Below, one piece after another: positions 7,794 through 13,540 of a stretch of DNA of 13,540 nucleotides. Below the pieces are notes generated by a model that saw nothing but the letters and a program-made list of their open reading frames with translations, had not been told where the DNA came from and searched no databases. Origin of the DNA: Sneathiella sp. (lineage in GTDB: Bacteria > Pseudomonadota > Alphaproteobacteria > Sneathiellales > Sneathiellaceae); contig NVRR01000007.1 in the NCBI GenBank assembly GCA_002732675.1, forward strand, positions 1 to 13,540, read 5' to 3'. The stretch's first letter is position 1, and each line of letters begins with the position of its first letter. A program made the position numbers and the translations under genes.

Positions 7794-8582
7794 ATGAACC
7801 TCACGGATGACCAGCTCGACCGCTATGCCCGCCATATAGTGCTGCGGGAAGTTGGGGGTCATGGTCAGAAGAAGCTACTGCAATCGAAAGTCCTGATTGT
7901 CGGGGCAGGGGGGCTTGGCTCGCCGTTGCTTTTGTATCTGGCGGCGGCAGGTGTCGGAACAATCGGTATTATCGATGACGATGTGGTCGATTTATCGAAC
8001 CTGCAACGACAAATCGTTCATGGCACGCCTGATATTGGCCATCCAAAGGTAAAAAGCGCCGCCGACGCCGTTTCCCGTATCAATCCGGACGTCAAATTGG
8101 TTACCTATCAGCGACGGCTCACCGCCTCAAATATCGAAGAGATAATAGGTGGCTACGATCTGGTCGCTGATGGTACGGATAATTTCGAAACCCGCTATTT
8201 GGTCAATGACGCCTGCTATTTCTTCAAAAAACCGCTGGTATCGGCGGCGATGCTGCAATTCGAAGGCCAGCTTGCGACCTATCGCGCCTTTGAGCCTGGG
8301 AATAACCCCTGCTATCGCTGTCTGTTCCCAACGCCGCCTCCCGCCAACATCGCCCAGACATGCGGCGAAGCTGGCGTGCTCGGGGCGCTCGCGGGGGCCA
8401 TGGGTTCGTTGCAAGCGATTGAGATTCTGAAAGAACTGCTCGGAATTGGCGAAAGCTTCTCCGGTCAGCTCCTCATTTATGATGCGCTATCCGCAGAATT
8501 TCGCAAAATAAAGGTAAAACGCGATCCGGCTTGCGCGCTTTGCGGTGACGTCCCGACAATTTCAGGTTTGCCGCCGAATTAG
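7794..8582 (+). CDS. moeB: MoeB/ThiF/HesA-family E1-like sulfur-carrier adenylyltransferase
   Basis: Enzymes of this family use ATP to adenylate the C-terminal glycine of a small ubiquitin-like sulfur carrier (MoaD or ThiS), so that it can accept sulfur for molybdopterin or thiazole synthesis. In the 262 residues I see the N-terminal arginine-finger region RYARHIVLREVG (10-21), the nucleotide-binding loop VLIVGAGGLGSP (33-44), IIDDDVVDLSNLQRQ (59-73) and catalytic D130 in DGTDNFETR. The four zinc cysteines are C173/C176 (CYRC) and C247/C250 (CALC). C190 in QTCGEAGVLG is in the position of the family's loop cysteine. There is no C-terminal rhodanese domain. MoeB and ThiF cannot be separated by eye, so the symbol is provisional. 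The ATG at 7794 is about 12 bases after CAGGG, a loose spacing. It is the last gene of the coaBC-to-moeB run and converges with the permease gene ten bases away. Confidence 0.88.
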   Translation: MNLTDDQLDRYARHIVLREVGGHGQKKLLQSKVLIVGAGGLGSPLLLYLAAAGVGTIGIIDDDVVDLSNLQRQIVHGTPDIGHPKVKSAADAVSRINPDVKLVTYQRRLTASNIEEIIGGYDLVADGTDNFETRYLVNDACYFFKKPLVSAAMLQFEGQLATYRAFEPGNNPCYRCLFPTPPPANIAQTCGEAGVLGALAGAMGSLQAIEILKELLGIGESFSGQLLIYDALSAEFRKIKVKRDPACALCGDVPTISGLPPN

Positions 8583-8595
8583 GGCCCTGACCCTA
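8580..8595. other. Short inverted repeat spanning the two convergent stop codons
   Basis: TAGGG and CCCTA, separated by six bases, form a 5-base-pair stem. The left arm contains the TAG stop of the MoeB-like gene, and the right arm, read on the minus strand, contains the TAG stop of the permease gene. No T-run follows on either strand, so this is not a standard intrinsic terminator. It may be a weak bidirectional end or only a compact convergent junction. Confidence 0.3.
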
Positions 8596-9528
8596 GGATA
8601 GAAAATAGGCGGACGCCAGGGTGAGGGCGAGGGGGAGCGTGATGATGGAAATCAACGTCTGCACCGTGATAATCCCCGCCATTACATCAGCATCTCCGCC
8701 GAGCTGCTTTGCCAGCGCGTAGCCGGAGCTTGCCGTTGGAACGGCGCCGTAAATAACCAAAATCATTGCGGCAACCCCCTCAAGGCCGACTAAAACGGCG
8801 GTTCCGGCAACTATCACCGGGAAAATAATCATTTTTATTATGCCAGCGATCAGCATATAGGAAGCGCCCGTATGAATTGCCTTGATACGAAGCCCGGCGC
8901 CAACACATAAAAGTGCGAAAGGCAATGCGGCCTTTGACAGAAGCCCGGCGAAATCACTGAGCACGGGCAGGGGGCCGATGCCGGATAAATTGAGGAAGGC
9001 GCCCGCCGCAATGGCCAACAGCAGCGGGTTTCGGATAATCTCCTGTATCAACCGTCGTTTTAAAGAGGGGGAACCCGACGTGCCCTGAAATCCCACAAGC
9101 ACGGAAACGCAGAATAGGTTTGTTGGCGGCACCAGGACGGATGTTGCGACGGCTGCCAGAAGCAGTCCCTCCGTGCCAAATAAATATTCGGCGACGGCAA
9201 AGGCAATGAACGTATTATGCCGCGTTGCGCCTTGAAAAATGGAGCCACTTACGGGCCCGGACATTTTCAAAAGCTTTGTCGCCGCTAACGACAGCAGGCC
9301 GGTAACGAACAATGCGCCGAGCAAGGCGAGCGCATAAATGTCGATAATTTCCTCATCAAACGGCGCCGTTGCTGTACTAAAAAACAGGAGCGCCGGAAAC
9401 AGCACCCAATAGGTGACCCTGTCTGCCTGATGCCAGAAATCACTCCCCGGAAAGCCGTTGCGCCGCAGCAGGTTCCCAGCCACGAGCAGCAGGAAGATCG
9501 GCAAGATCGAAAGCGATATGGCCCACAT
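8593..9528 (-). CDS. AEC-family (auxin efflux carrier type) permease
   Basis: This 311-residue integral membrane protein is of the AEC family, whose bacterial members export or import small organic acids such as malate. Hydrophobic segments lie near residues 3-21, 39-55, 63-85, 107-148 (probably two), 166-183, 190-212, 222-246, 251-270 and 284-309, giving about ten membrane spans in two five-span halves. Family-like sequence includes ATRHNTFIAFAVAEYLFGTE (101-120) and NPLLLAIAAGAFLNLSG (167-183), which match the conserved regions around the half-molecule junction. The ATG start is preceded by AAAGGA with about 8 bases spacing. The substrate cannot be told from sequence. Upstream on the same strand is pckA, but a strong terminator separates them, so it is probably transcribed from its own promoter in the 240-base gap. 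Confidence 0.88.
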   Translation of the reverse strand: MWAISLSILPIFLLLVAGNLLRRNGFPGSDFWHQADRVTYWVLFPALLFFSTATAPFDEEIIDIYALALLGALFVTGLLSLAATKLLKMSGPVSGSIFQGATRHNTFIAFAVAEYLFGTEGLLLAAVATSVLVPPTNLFCVSVLVGFQGTSGSPSLKRRLIQEIIRNPLLLAIAAGAFLNLSGIGPLPVLSDFAGLLSKAALPFALLCVGAGLRIKAIHTGASYMLIAGIIKMIIFPVIVAGTAVLVGLEGVAAMILVIYGAVPTASSGYALAKQLGGDADVMAGIITVQTLISIITLPLALTLASAYFLS

Positions 9529-9614
9529 CTTTCAAAATCCTTTGGCGTTACAACAGTTAATTGGCTAAAAAAGCCCTCACAGATCTATTGCAGGAATCCG
9601 GCAAACCATTCTGG

Positions 9615-9643
9615 AGCATACCGATGCCGTCGGGCCAGGACAA
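9615..9643 (-). promoter_or_regulatory. Candidate promoter of the AEC permease gene
   Basis: The gap 9529-9769 holds no gene. On the minus strand it contains TTGTCC (9638-9643), a 17-base spacer and TATGCT (9615-9620), each matching the sigma-70 consensus at four of six positions. The leader to the permease ATG would be about 80 bases and would include a 4-base-pair hairpin with a T-rich loop near 9563-9575. The match is modest. The rest of the gap is the pckA terminator. Confidence 0.35.
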
Positions 9644-9700
9644 AATAAACTGGAGGTACAGTTGGTGTAATTTTGGACTTAACTTTGCGCTGGGCATAAA

Positions 9701-9740
9701 ACAAAAAACCGACCGATATAATGGTATATCGACCGGTTTT
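9701..9740 (-). terminator. Intrinsic terminator of pckA
   Basis: Arms at 9705-9720 and 9725-9740 are complementary over 16 positions with a two-base internal mismatch, around an ATGG loop (9721-9724). Read on the minus strand, the hairpin ends in a run TTTTTTGTTTT, as in a rho-independent terminator. It starts 30 bases after the pckA stop. The opposite strand has no T-run, so termination is directed at pckA transcription. Confidence 0.85.
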
Positions 9741-9769
9741 ATGCAAAACTATAAAATTAACGCCAATTT

Positions 9770-11383
9770 CTATGCAATTTTGGGTGCTGATTGCAAAACA
9801 CTATCACCGACATAATCCGTGAACTGTTCAAAATTCTCGATAAAACGCCCAACCAGGTCCTGTGCCTTAGCGTCATAGGCCGCTTTATCGGCCCAGGTAT
9901 TGCGGGGGTTCAGGATCTCGGACGGTACGCCCGGGCAGGATGTCGGCATGGCGAGACCGAAAAACGGATCTTTTTCAGTTTCGATACCGGCGAGAGTTCC
10001 GTCCAGGGCAGCGTTGACAAGAGCGCGTGTATGACCGATGGGCATGCGATGCCCCGTCCCATATTCACCGCCGGTCCAACCCGTATTGACCAGCCAGCAA
10101 TTGACGCCATGCTTGGCTATTTTTTCGCCCAGCAACTTCGCATAGACTGACGGGTGGCGGGGCATAAAAGGCGCACCGAAGCAAGTGGAGAAGGTCGCCT
10201 GTGGTTCGCTTCCGAGGCCTTTTTCCGTTCCGGCAAGCTTCGCGGTATATCCGGAAAGGAAATGGTACATGGCCTGTTCCGGCGTCAGCCTGGAAATGGG
10301 AGGTAACACCCCAAACGCGTCCGCTGTCAACATAATGACATTGGTCGGGTTGCTCGCGACGCCCGTTTCTGATGCATTGGGGATAAAATCAATGGGATAA
10401 GACGCCCGGGTGTTTTCAGTATAACGGTTATCGTCGAGGTCCAGCTCGCCGGTCGCCTCGTCCATCACGACATTTTCAAGAACGGTGCCGAAACGCCGGG
10501 TGGTTTCGAAAATTTCGGGCTCCGCTTCTTTCGACAACTTGATGACCTTGGCATAGCAGCCGCCTTCAAAGTTAAAGACGCCGTCGTCGGACCAGCCATG
10601 CTCATCATCGCCGATCAGCATTTTGCTGGCATCCGCAGACAAGGTGGTCTTCCCCGTTCCAGAAAGTCCGAAAAAGACTGTCGAGTTGCCCTCTTCGCTG
10701 ACATTGACGGAGCAATGCATAGGCAGGATCTGTTTTTCAGGCAGCAGATAGTTCAAAATGGAGAAGACGGATTTTTTGATCTCTCCCGCATAAGACGTGC
10801 CGCCGATTATGACCAGTTTCTCGGCGAAATTGGCGAGAACAAAGACTTCCGAACGGGTGCCGTCTACAGCGGGATCGGCTTCAAATGACGGCACCTGAAG
10901 AATGGTGAATTCCGGTTTGAAATCAGCGAGTTCATGGTCCTCAGGCTGGATAAACATGTTGCGGGCGAACAGATTATGCCAGGCGCATTCCGTGATAATG
11001 CGGACCGGCAGGCGGTGGGCCTCATCGGCGCCTGCATAGCAATCCTGAACAAAGACTTCCTTGCCTGACAGATAGTCGCACATTTTTTGATGCAGACCGG
11101 CAAATTTACTGTTTTCGAAGGGTTTGTTGACTTTCCCCCACCAGATATTGCCTTCGCTGCCCGGATCCTTGACGATAAATTTATCATTTGCCGAGCGACC
11201 GGTATGCTGCCCCGTGATGGCCACCAGAGGGCCTCCTGCCGCCAGCGTTGCTTCGCCGCGCTGAAGTGCCTCGCGGTACAGGGCCGGCGTTGATAAGTTC
11301 CAATAGGCCTTGCCGATATTGCCAAGGCCGTTGTTGTCCAGCCCATAACTGCTCTTATGGGGTCCTAGATGCTCCACATTCAT
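9770..11383 (-). CDS. pckA: Phosphoenolpyruvate carboxykinase (ATP)
   Basis: PckA converts oxaloacetate and ATP to phosphoenolpyruvate, CO2 and ADP, the entry step of gluconeogenesis from TCA-cycle acids. With ATG-start numbering the protein has 537 residues, the usual size. It shows the substrate-binding region [16 protein letters not shown] (56-71), the phosphate-binding loop [13 protein letters not shown] (239-251), and the ATP-type signature [20 protein letters not shown] (256-275) with its metal-binding aspartates. R330 region residues ENTRASYP (323-330) and the C-terminal [17 protein letters not shown] (433-449) are also present. The GTG at 11392 would add three residues. I prefer the ATG at 11383, though its GGAG site is very close and the choice is open. 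A terminator follows the stop, and a promoter is predicted upstream. In Agrobacterium, pckA is under ChvG/ChvI control, and chvI lies nearby here. Confidence 0.96.
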   Translation of the reverse strand: MNVEHLGPHKSSYGLDNNGLGNIGKAYWNLSTPALYREALQRGEATLAAGGPLVAITGQHTGRSANDKFIVKDPGSEGNIWWGKVNKPFENSKFAGLHQKMCDYLSGKEVFVQDCYAGADEAHRLPVRIITECAWHNLFARNMFIQPEDHELADFKPEFTILQVPSFEADPAVDGTRSEVFVLANFAEKLVIIGGTSYAGEIKKSVFSILNYLLPEKQILPMHCSVNVSEEGNSTVFFGLSGTGKTTLSADASKMLIGDDEHGWSDDGVFNFEGGCYAKVIKLSKEAEPEIFETTRRFGTVLENVVMDEATGELDLDDNRYTENTRASYPIDFIPNASETGVASNPTNVIMLTADAFGVLPPISRLTPEQAMYHFLSGYTAKLAGTEKGLGSEPQATFSTCFGAPFMPRHPSVYAKLLGEKIAKHGVNCWLVNTGWTGGEYGTGHRMPIGHTRALVNAALDGTLAGIETEKDPFFGLAMPTSCPGVPSEILNPRNTWADKAAYDAKAQDLVGRFIENFEQFTDYVGDSVLQSAPKIA

Positions 11384-11403
11384 TCTCCGCACTGAATTTA
11401 ATT

Positions 11404-11418
11404 GCCCTTACCTCGGGC
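11404..11418 (-). other. Small hairpin in the pckA leader
   Basis: On the minus strand GCCC and GGGC pair around a seven-base loop that contains GAGG. It lies within the predicted pckA leader, 20 to 35 bases before the ATG. The stem is only four base pairs, so a regulatory effect is speculative. Confidence 0.2.
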
Positions 11419-11428
11419 TTCGCATCGC

Positions 11429-11457
11429 AGAATAAGTCGCTTGGCATACGGGTGCAA
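11429..11457 (-). promoter_or_regulatory. Candidate promoter of pckA
   Basis: On the minus strand, TTGCAC (11452-11457), a 17-base spacer and TATTCT (11429-11434) lie about 46 bases before the pckA ATG. The predicted start is near 11422. Immediately upstream (11471-11529) is a series of A/T tracts that could act as an UP element or bend the DNA. The boxes are only partial matches, but position and spacing are good. Confidence 0.48.
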
Positions 11458-11560
11458 CATGTCTGCGGCTAAAAACTGAAATTTTAGGCTCTTTTTTTCG
11501 GATTTCTTTCGTTTGGTCTTTTTATTTTTGTCGATTGGGCAAATATTCGATCATTAAGTA

Positions 11561-12286
11561 TTAATTTCTTGCGCCTCGAAGCAGTTGCACAAGCTGCGCC
11601 CTCACTTCATCTGGTGTCGAAACCGCCGCTCTGAAAAGAATCCGTTTGTATTGCCAGCCCGCCCGAAGGTCCATTCCCTCCGGGTCAATGGCGATGACGT
11701 CCCAGCCTTCCCGCGGCTGGCCGTTTGGCGACATTGCGGCAATCTCTTGAACAGCCGACCGGTGATCCCTGTTCATATGATCGATTATATCCAGCTCCAC
11801 CTCGTCGGATCCAAAAAAATGTGGAGGGAGGAGAAAGTCCGCAGCTTCCAACCAATTGATTTGTCCGAAGCCCGCCACCAGATGAGCACGGGTTGGCTCG
11901 AACTGATAGAAGTGAAAATCACTGAATCCAGCGAATTCCCGGGCCGACGGGTACCGCCGTAAATAGCGCTGCGCCGCGGTTTTATCTTTATTCCGCACAA
12001 TTCTGCCCTGCATCGTTACCCGCGGCTCTGTCAACGGGTCGGTGTTTTCTGCGGTGGATGAGATGAGCAAGGAAACGTCGGACGTAGCGGCAATATTCCG
12101 GCTGTGGACAGCAAGATCGGACAAGAGCAGCAAAGGTCGTGATATGGGGTCCGTCGCCACGATGACCAGCGAACAATAAGGCGCCGTTGTCTCGGGCATT
12201 ATTGTGCCCAGCGCGGCCGTCGTTGCCCGCCGGAGCAAGGATCGAACATTTCGGCCACGACTTTCAAATTCTACCTTATCTACCAT
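11561..12286 (-). CDS. HugZ-like protein (PNPOx-like split barrel plus DUF2470)
   Basis: This 241-residue protein has the layout of the HugZ/ChuZ group: an N-terminal FMN-binding-type split barrel related to pyridoxamine-phosphate oxidase (about 8-145) and a C-terminal DUF2470 domain (about 163-238). Visible landmarks are RSLLRRATTAALGTI (15-29), LLLLSDLAVHSRNI (52-65), HLVAGFGQINWL (135-146) and the DUF2470 opening DHMNRDHRSAV (169-179). HugZ and ChuZ of Helicobacter and Campylobacter degrade heme to release iron, and other members have unknown roles, so heme oxygenase activity is not established here. I chose the ATG at 12286. An upstream in-frame TTG at 12325 would add 13 residues before the conserved region, and neither start has a strong ribosome-binding site. 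The gene lies between pckA and the divergent chvI, and no terminator hairpin with a T-run is seen after its stop. Confidence 0.85.
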   Translation of the reverse strand: MVDKVEFESRGRNVRSLLRRATTAALGTIMPETTAPYCSLVIVATDPISRPLLLLSDLAVHSRNIAATSDVSLLISSTAENTDPLTEPRVTMQGRIVRNKDKTAAQRYLRRYPSAREFAGFSDFHFYQFEPTRAHLVAGFGQINWLEAADFLLPPHFFGSDEVELDIIDHMNRDHRSAVQEIAAMSPNGQPREGWDVIAIDPEGMDLRAGWQYKRILFRAAVSTPDEVRAQLVQLLRGARN

Positions 12287-12346
12287 GGGTGATTTTTGCG
12301 CCAAAATGCCGGGGAACGAAAGCAAAATCCGGAATTTCTTTCAGAA

Positions 12347-12362
12347 GTGCTTTGAAAAGCAC
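12347..12362. promoter_or_regulatory. 16-base inverted repeat, candidate operator
   Basis: GTGCTTT, two bases, then AAAGCAC form perfect 7-base half-sites. The repeat lies about 60 bases upstream of the hugZ-like ATG and about 110 upstream of chvI, in the divergent control region. Its symmetry and position suit a dimeric regulator. The identity of the regulator is unknown. Confidence 0.4.
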
Positions 12363-12416
12363 ATAAATGCGATGATCCGGGACCGGTTCGCGCCCTCGGA
12401 CATGCTCTTGCCTTAT

Positions 12417-12426
12417 TTTCGCGAAA
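12417..12426. promoter_or_regulatory. Ten-base palindrome upstream of chvI
   Basis: TTTCGCGAAA is a perfect palindrome just downstream of a -35-like TTGCCT (12408-12413). A clear -10 box is not visible, although TAAGAT (12429-12434) is possible with a short spacer. If the chvI promoter is here, the palindrome would lie between its boxes, where a bound repressor could act. Ten-base palindromes also arise by chance. Confidence 0.25.
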
Positions 12427-12491
12427 TGTAAGATGGTAATTATCCCCTGCAGACCATAGAATAGGACGAGAACATGGATATGGAGTGTGGC

Positions 12492-13190
12492 ATGGCGACG
12501 AAAGTGGCCCTGGTCGATGATGACCAGAATATTCTGACAACGGTATCGATCCTACTGGAATCGGAAGGATTTACCGTCGATAAATATTCCGATGGTGAGG
12601 CGGCCTTGCAGGGCCTTGCCGATAATCCACCGGATCTTGCGGTGCTTGATATAAAAATGCCGCGTATGGATGGCATGGAATTGTTGAACCGGCTACGACG
12701 CGTTTCCAACCTGCCAGTTATTTTCCTGACCTCAAAGGACGACGAAATTGACGAGTTTCTCGGGCTCAAGATGGGCGCCGATGACTATATCCGCAAGCCC
12801 TTCTCGCAGCGCTTGTTAGTGGAGCGTATCAAGACTGTTCTGCGTCGCCATAATACAGCGAAAGGTGCCGGTGAGGAGGAGGAAGAAGAAATTCTCGTTC
12901 GCGGTAAGCTCAAACTCGATAGCGTGCGTCATGCCTGTTTCTGGCAGGAGCGGGAAGTGATCCTGACCGTGACCGAGTTTATGTTGCTGCACGCTCTCGC
13001 CCTCCGGCCGGGTCATGTTAAAAGCCGTGACCAGTTGATGGATGCGGCATATGACGACAATATTTACGTGGATGATCGCACCATCGACAGCCATATCAAA
13101 CGGTTGCGGAAGAAAATAAAGGCGACCGATCCCGACTTTTCCGCCATTGAAACACTGTATGGTGTCGGATACCGGTTCAAGGAAAAATAG
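12492..13190 (+). CDS. chvI: Two-component response regulator ChvI (OmpR/PhoB type)
   Basis: ChvI is the DNA-binding partner of the sensor kinase ChvG; in rhizobia and Agrobacterium the pair responds to acid and envelope stress. With start at 12492 the protein has 232 residues. The receiver domain (1-118) begins [10 protein letters not shown] with the acidic pair, phospho-acceptor D53 in [17 protein letters not shown]80 in [10 protein letters not shown], and K102 in [16 protein letters not shown] linker with six consecutive glutamates (about 128-133) leads to a winged-helix domain ending [18 protein letters not shown] and [13 protein letters not shown]. Two starts have good ribosome-binding sites: ATG 12474 (AGGA, 7 bases away, adding six residues) and ATG 12492 (GGAG, 6 bases away). 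I chose 12492 because family members begin almost directly with the receiver domain. chvG follows 23 bases after the stop. Confidence 0.94.
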   Translation: MATKVALVDDDQNILTTVSILLESEGFTVDKYSDGEAALQGLADNPPDLAVLDIKMPRMDGMELLNRLRRVSNLPVIFLTSKDDEIDEFLGLKMGADDYIRKPFSQRLLVERIKTVLRRHNTAKGAGEEEEEEILVRGKLKLDSVRHACFWQEREVILTVTEFMLLHALALRPGHVKSRDQLMDAAYDDNIYVDDRTIDSHIKRLRKKIKATDPDFSAIETLYGVGYRFKEK

Positions 13191-13213
13191 CCGCGGGGCG
13201 ACTGCGAAATTAA

Positions 13214-13540
13214 ATGAGCTCAACTGCGAAACCGTATCTGGGGAAACCTGTTCCCGCTGAGAAAACGGAGAGGCGGGGAAAGGTGGTCCGACGGGGCCCC
13301 TTCTCGTCGCTTGGCCGCCGTATTATGGCGATCAATTTATTCTCTGTTATGTTTCTGGCAGGGGGCGTCCTGTATCTGGATCAGTTTCGCGATGGGCTTA
13401 TCGAAGCGCGCTTTCAGGCCTTGACAACAAATGGCAGAATGATCGCCGGTGCCTTGGGAGAGGCGGCGCTTCAGGAAGTGTCACTAGACGGGAAAATCCA
13501 GTATCTGACCCTCGAGTCGGTGCCGATCAACCGGATTTTA
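13214..13540 (+). CDS. chvG: Sensor histidine kinase ChvG, N-terminal part, cut by the window
   Basis: These 109 codons are the start of the membrane sensor kinase that phosphorylates ChvI. A basic, cytoplasmic N-terminus of about 38 residues (including ERRGKVVRRGPFSSLGRRI) leads into the first membrane segment, about 39-56 (AINLFSVMFLAGGVLYL). Next comes the conserved ChvG/ExoS sequence YLDQFRDGLIEARFQALTT and the start of the periplasmic sensing region. The frame begins at ATG 13214 and stays open to the window end. The periplasmic domain remainder, second membrane span, HAMP, histidine and ATPase domains lie beyond the window. No strong ribosome-binding site precedes the ATG, and the 23-base gap after chvI suggests one transcript. 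Confidence 0.92.
   Translation, partial: MSSTAKPYLGKPVPAEKTERRGKVVRRGPFSSLGRRIMAINLFSVMFLAGGVLYLDQFRDGLIEARFQALTTNGRMIAGALGEAALQEVSLDGKIQYLTLESVPINRIL

Noticed and set aside
9561..9815. 84-codon frame with TTG start in the permease/pckA gap
   Set aside because: It runs through the pckA terminator hairpin and into the pckA coding end, has no good ribosome-binding site and no recognisable domain.
12204..12431. 75-codon plus-strand frame between the hugZ-like gene and chvI
   Set aside because: Its first part overlaps the conserved hugZ-like coding region on the other strand and its second part covers the inverted repeat and likely promoter; no family resemblance.
1..13540. Mobile element, prophage, defence island, CRISPR, tRNA or rRNA
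   Set aside because: No transposase, integrase, repeat array or RNA-gene pattern is visible; apart from the incomplete rpsT and chvG at the edges all genes are intact core-type genes.

Overview
The window reads as core chromosome of a free-living alphaproteobacterium, probably outside the Rhizobiales. The evidence is the gene order rpsT-echA-mutM / ubiE-ubiB / coaBC-dut, an alphaproteobacterial MutM with a C-x4-C zinc finger half, and a pckA region next to a ChvI/ChvG two-component pair. In many alphaproteobacteria this rpsT end lies close to dnaA, so the chromosomal origin may lie just left of the window; that is an inference. I see no insertion sequence, integrase, tRNA, rRNA, CRISPR array or foreign-looking island. 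Coding density is high and the longest gap without a gene is about 240 bases.

Left block (1-2056, minus strand): mutM (DNA repair glycosylase), then an enoyl-CoA hydratase gene, then rpsT (ribosomal protein S20, cut by the window edge). A near-consensus promoter precedes rpsT, and a weaker one precedes the hydratase gene.

Middle block (2148-8582, plus strand): ubiE and ubiB (ubiquinone synthesis) are spaced like an operon. A short A+T-rich gap follows. Then come five tightly packed genes: coaBC (coenzyme A synthesis), dut (dUTPase), an Rrf2-family regulator, cysK (cysteine synthase) and a MoeB/ThiF-type E1-like adenylyltransferase. The last three look like a sulfur-metabolism module attached to a housekeeping operon. 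The regulator lacks the IscR iron-sulfur cysteine triad, so it resembles the cysteine regulator CymR more than IscR.

Right block (8593-13540): on the minus strand are an AEC-family permease gene, pckA (ATP-dependent PEP carboxykinase) with a clear intrinsic terminator and a candidate promoter, and a HugZ-like flavin/heme-fold protein. Diverging from these on the plus strand are chvI and the start of chvG, an envelope/acid-responsive regulatory pair known in relatives to control pckA. The hugZ-like gene sits between pckA and chvI, and the divergent intergenic region carries a 16-base inverted repeat that could be an operator.

I found no obviously new biological system. The best leads are the Rrf2-cysK-moeB module, the hugZ-like gene embedded between pckA and chvIG, and the regulatory DNA in that region.
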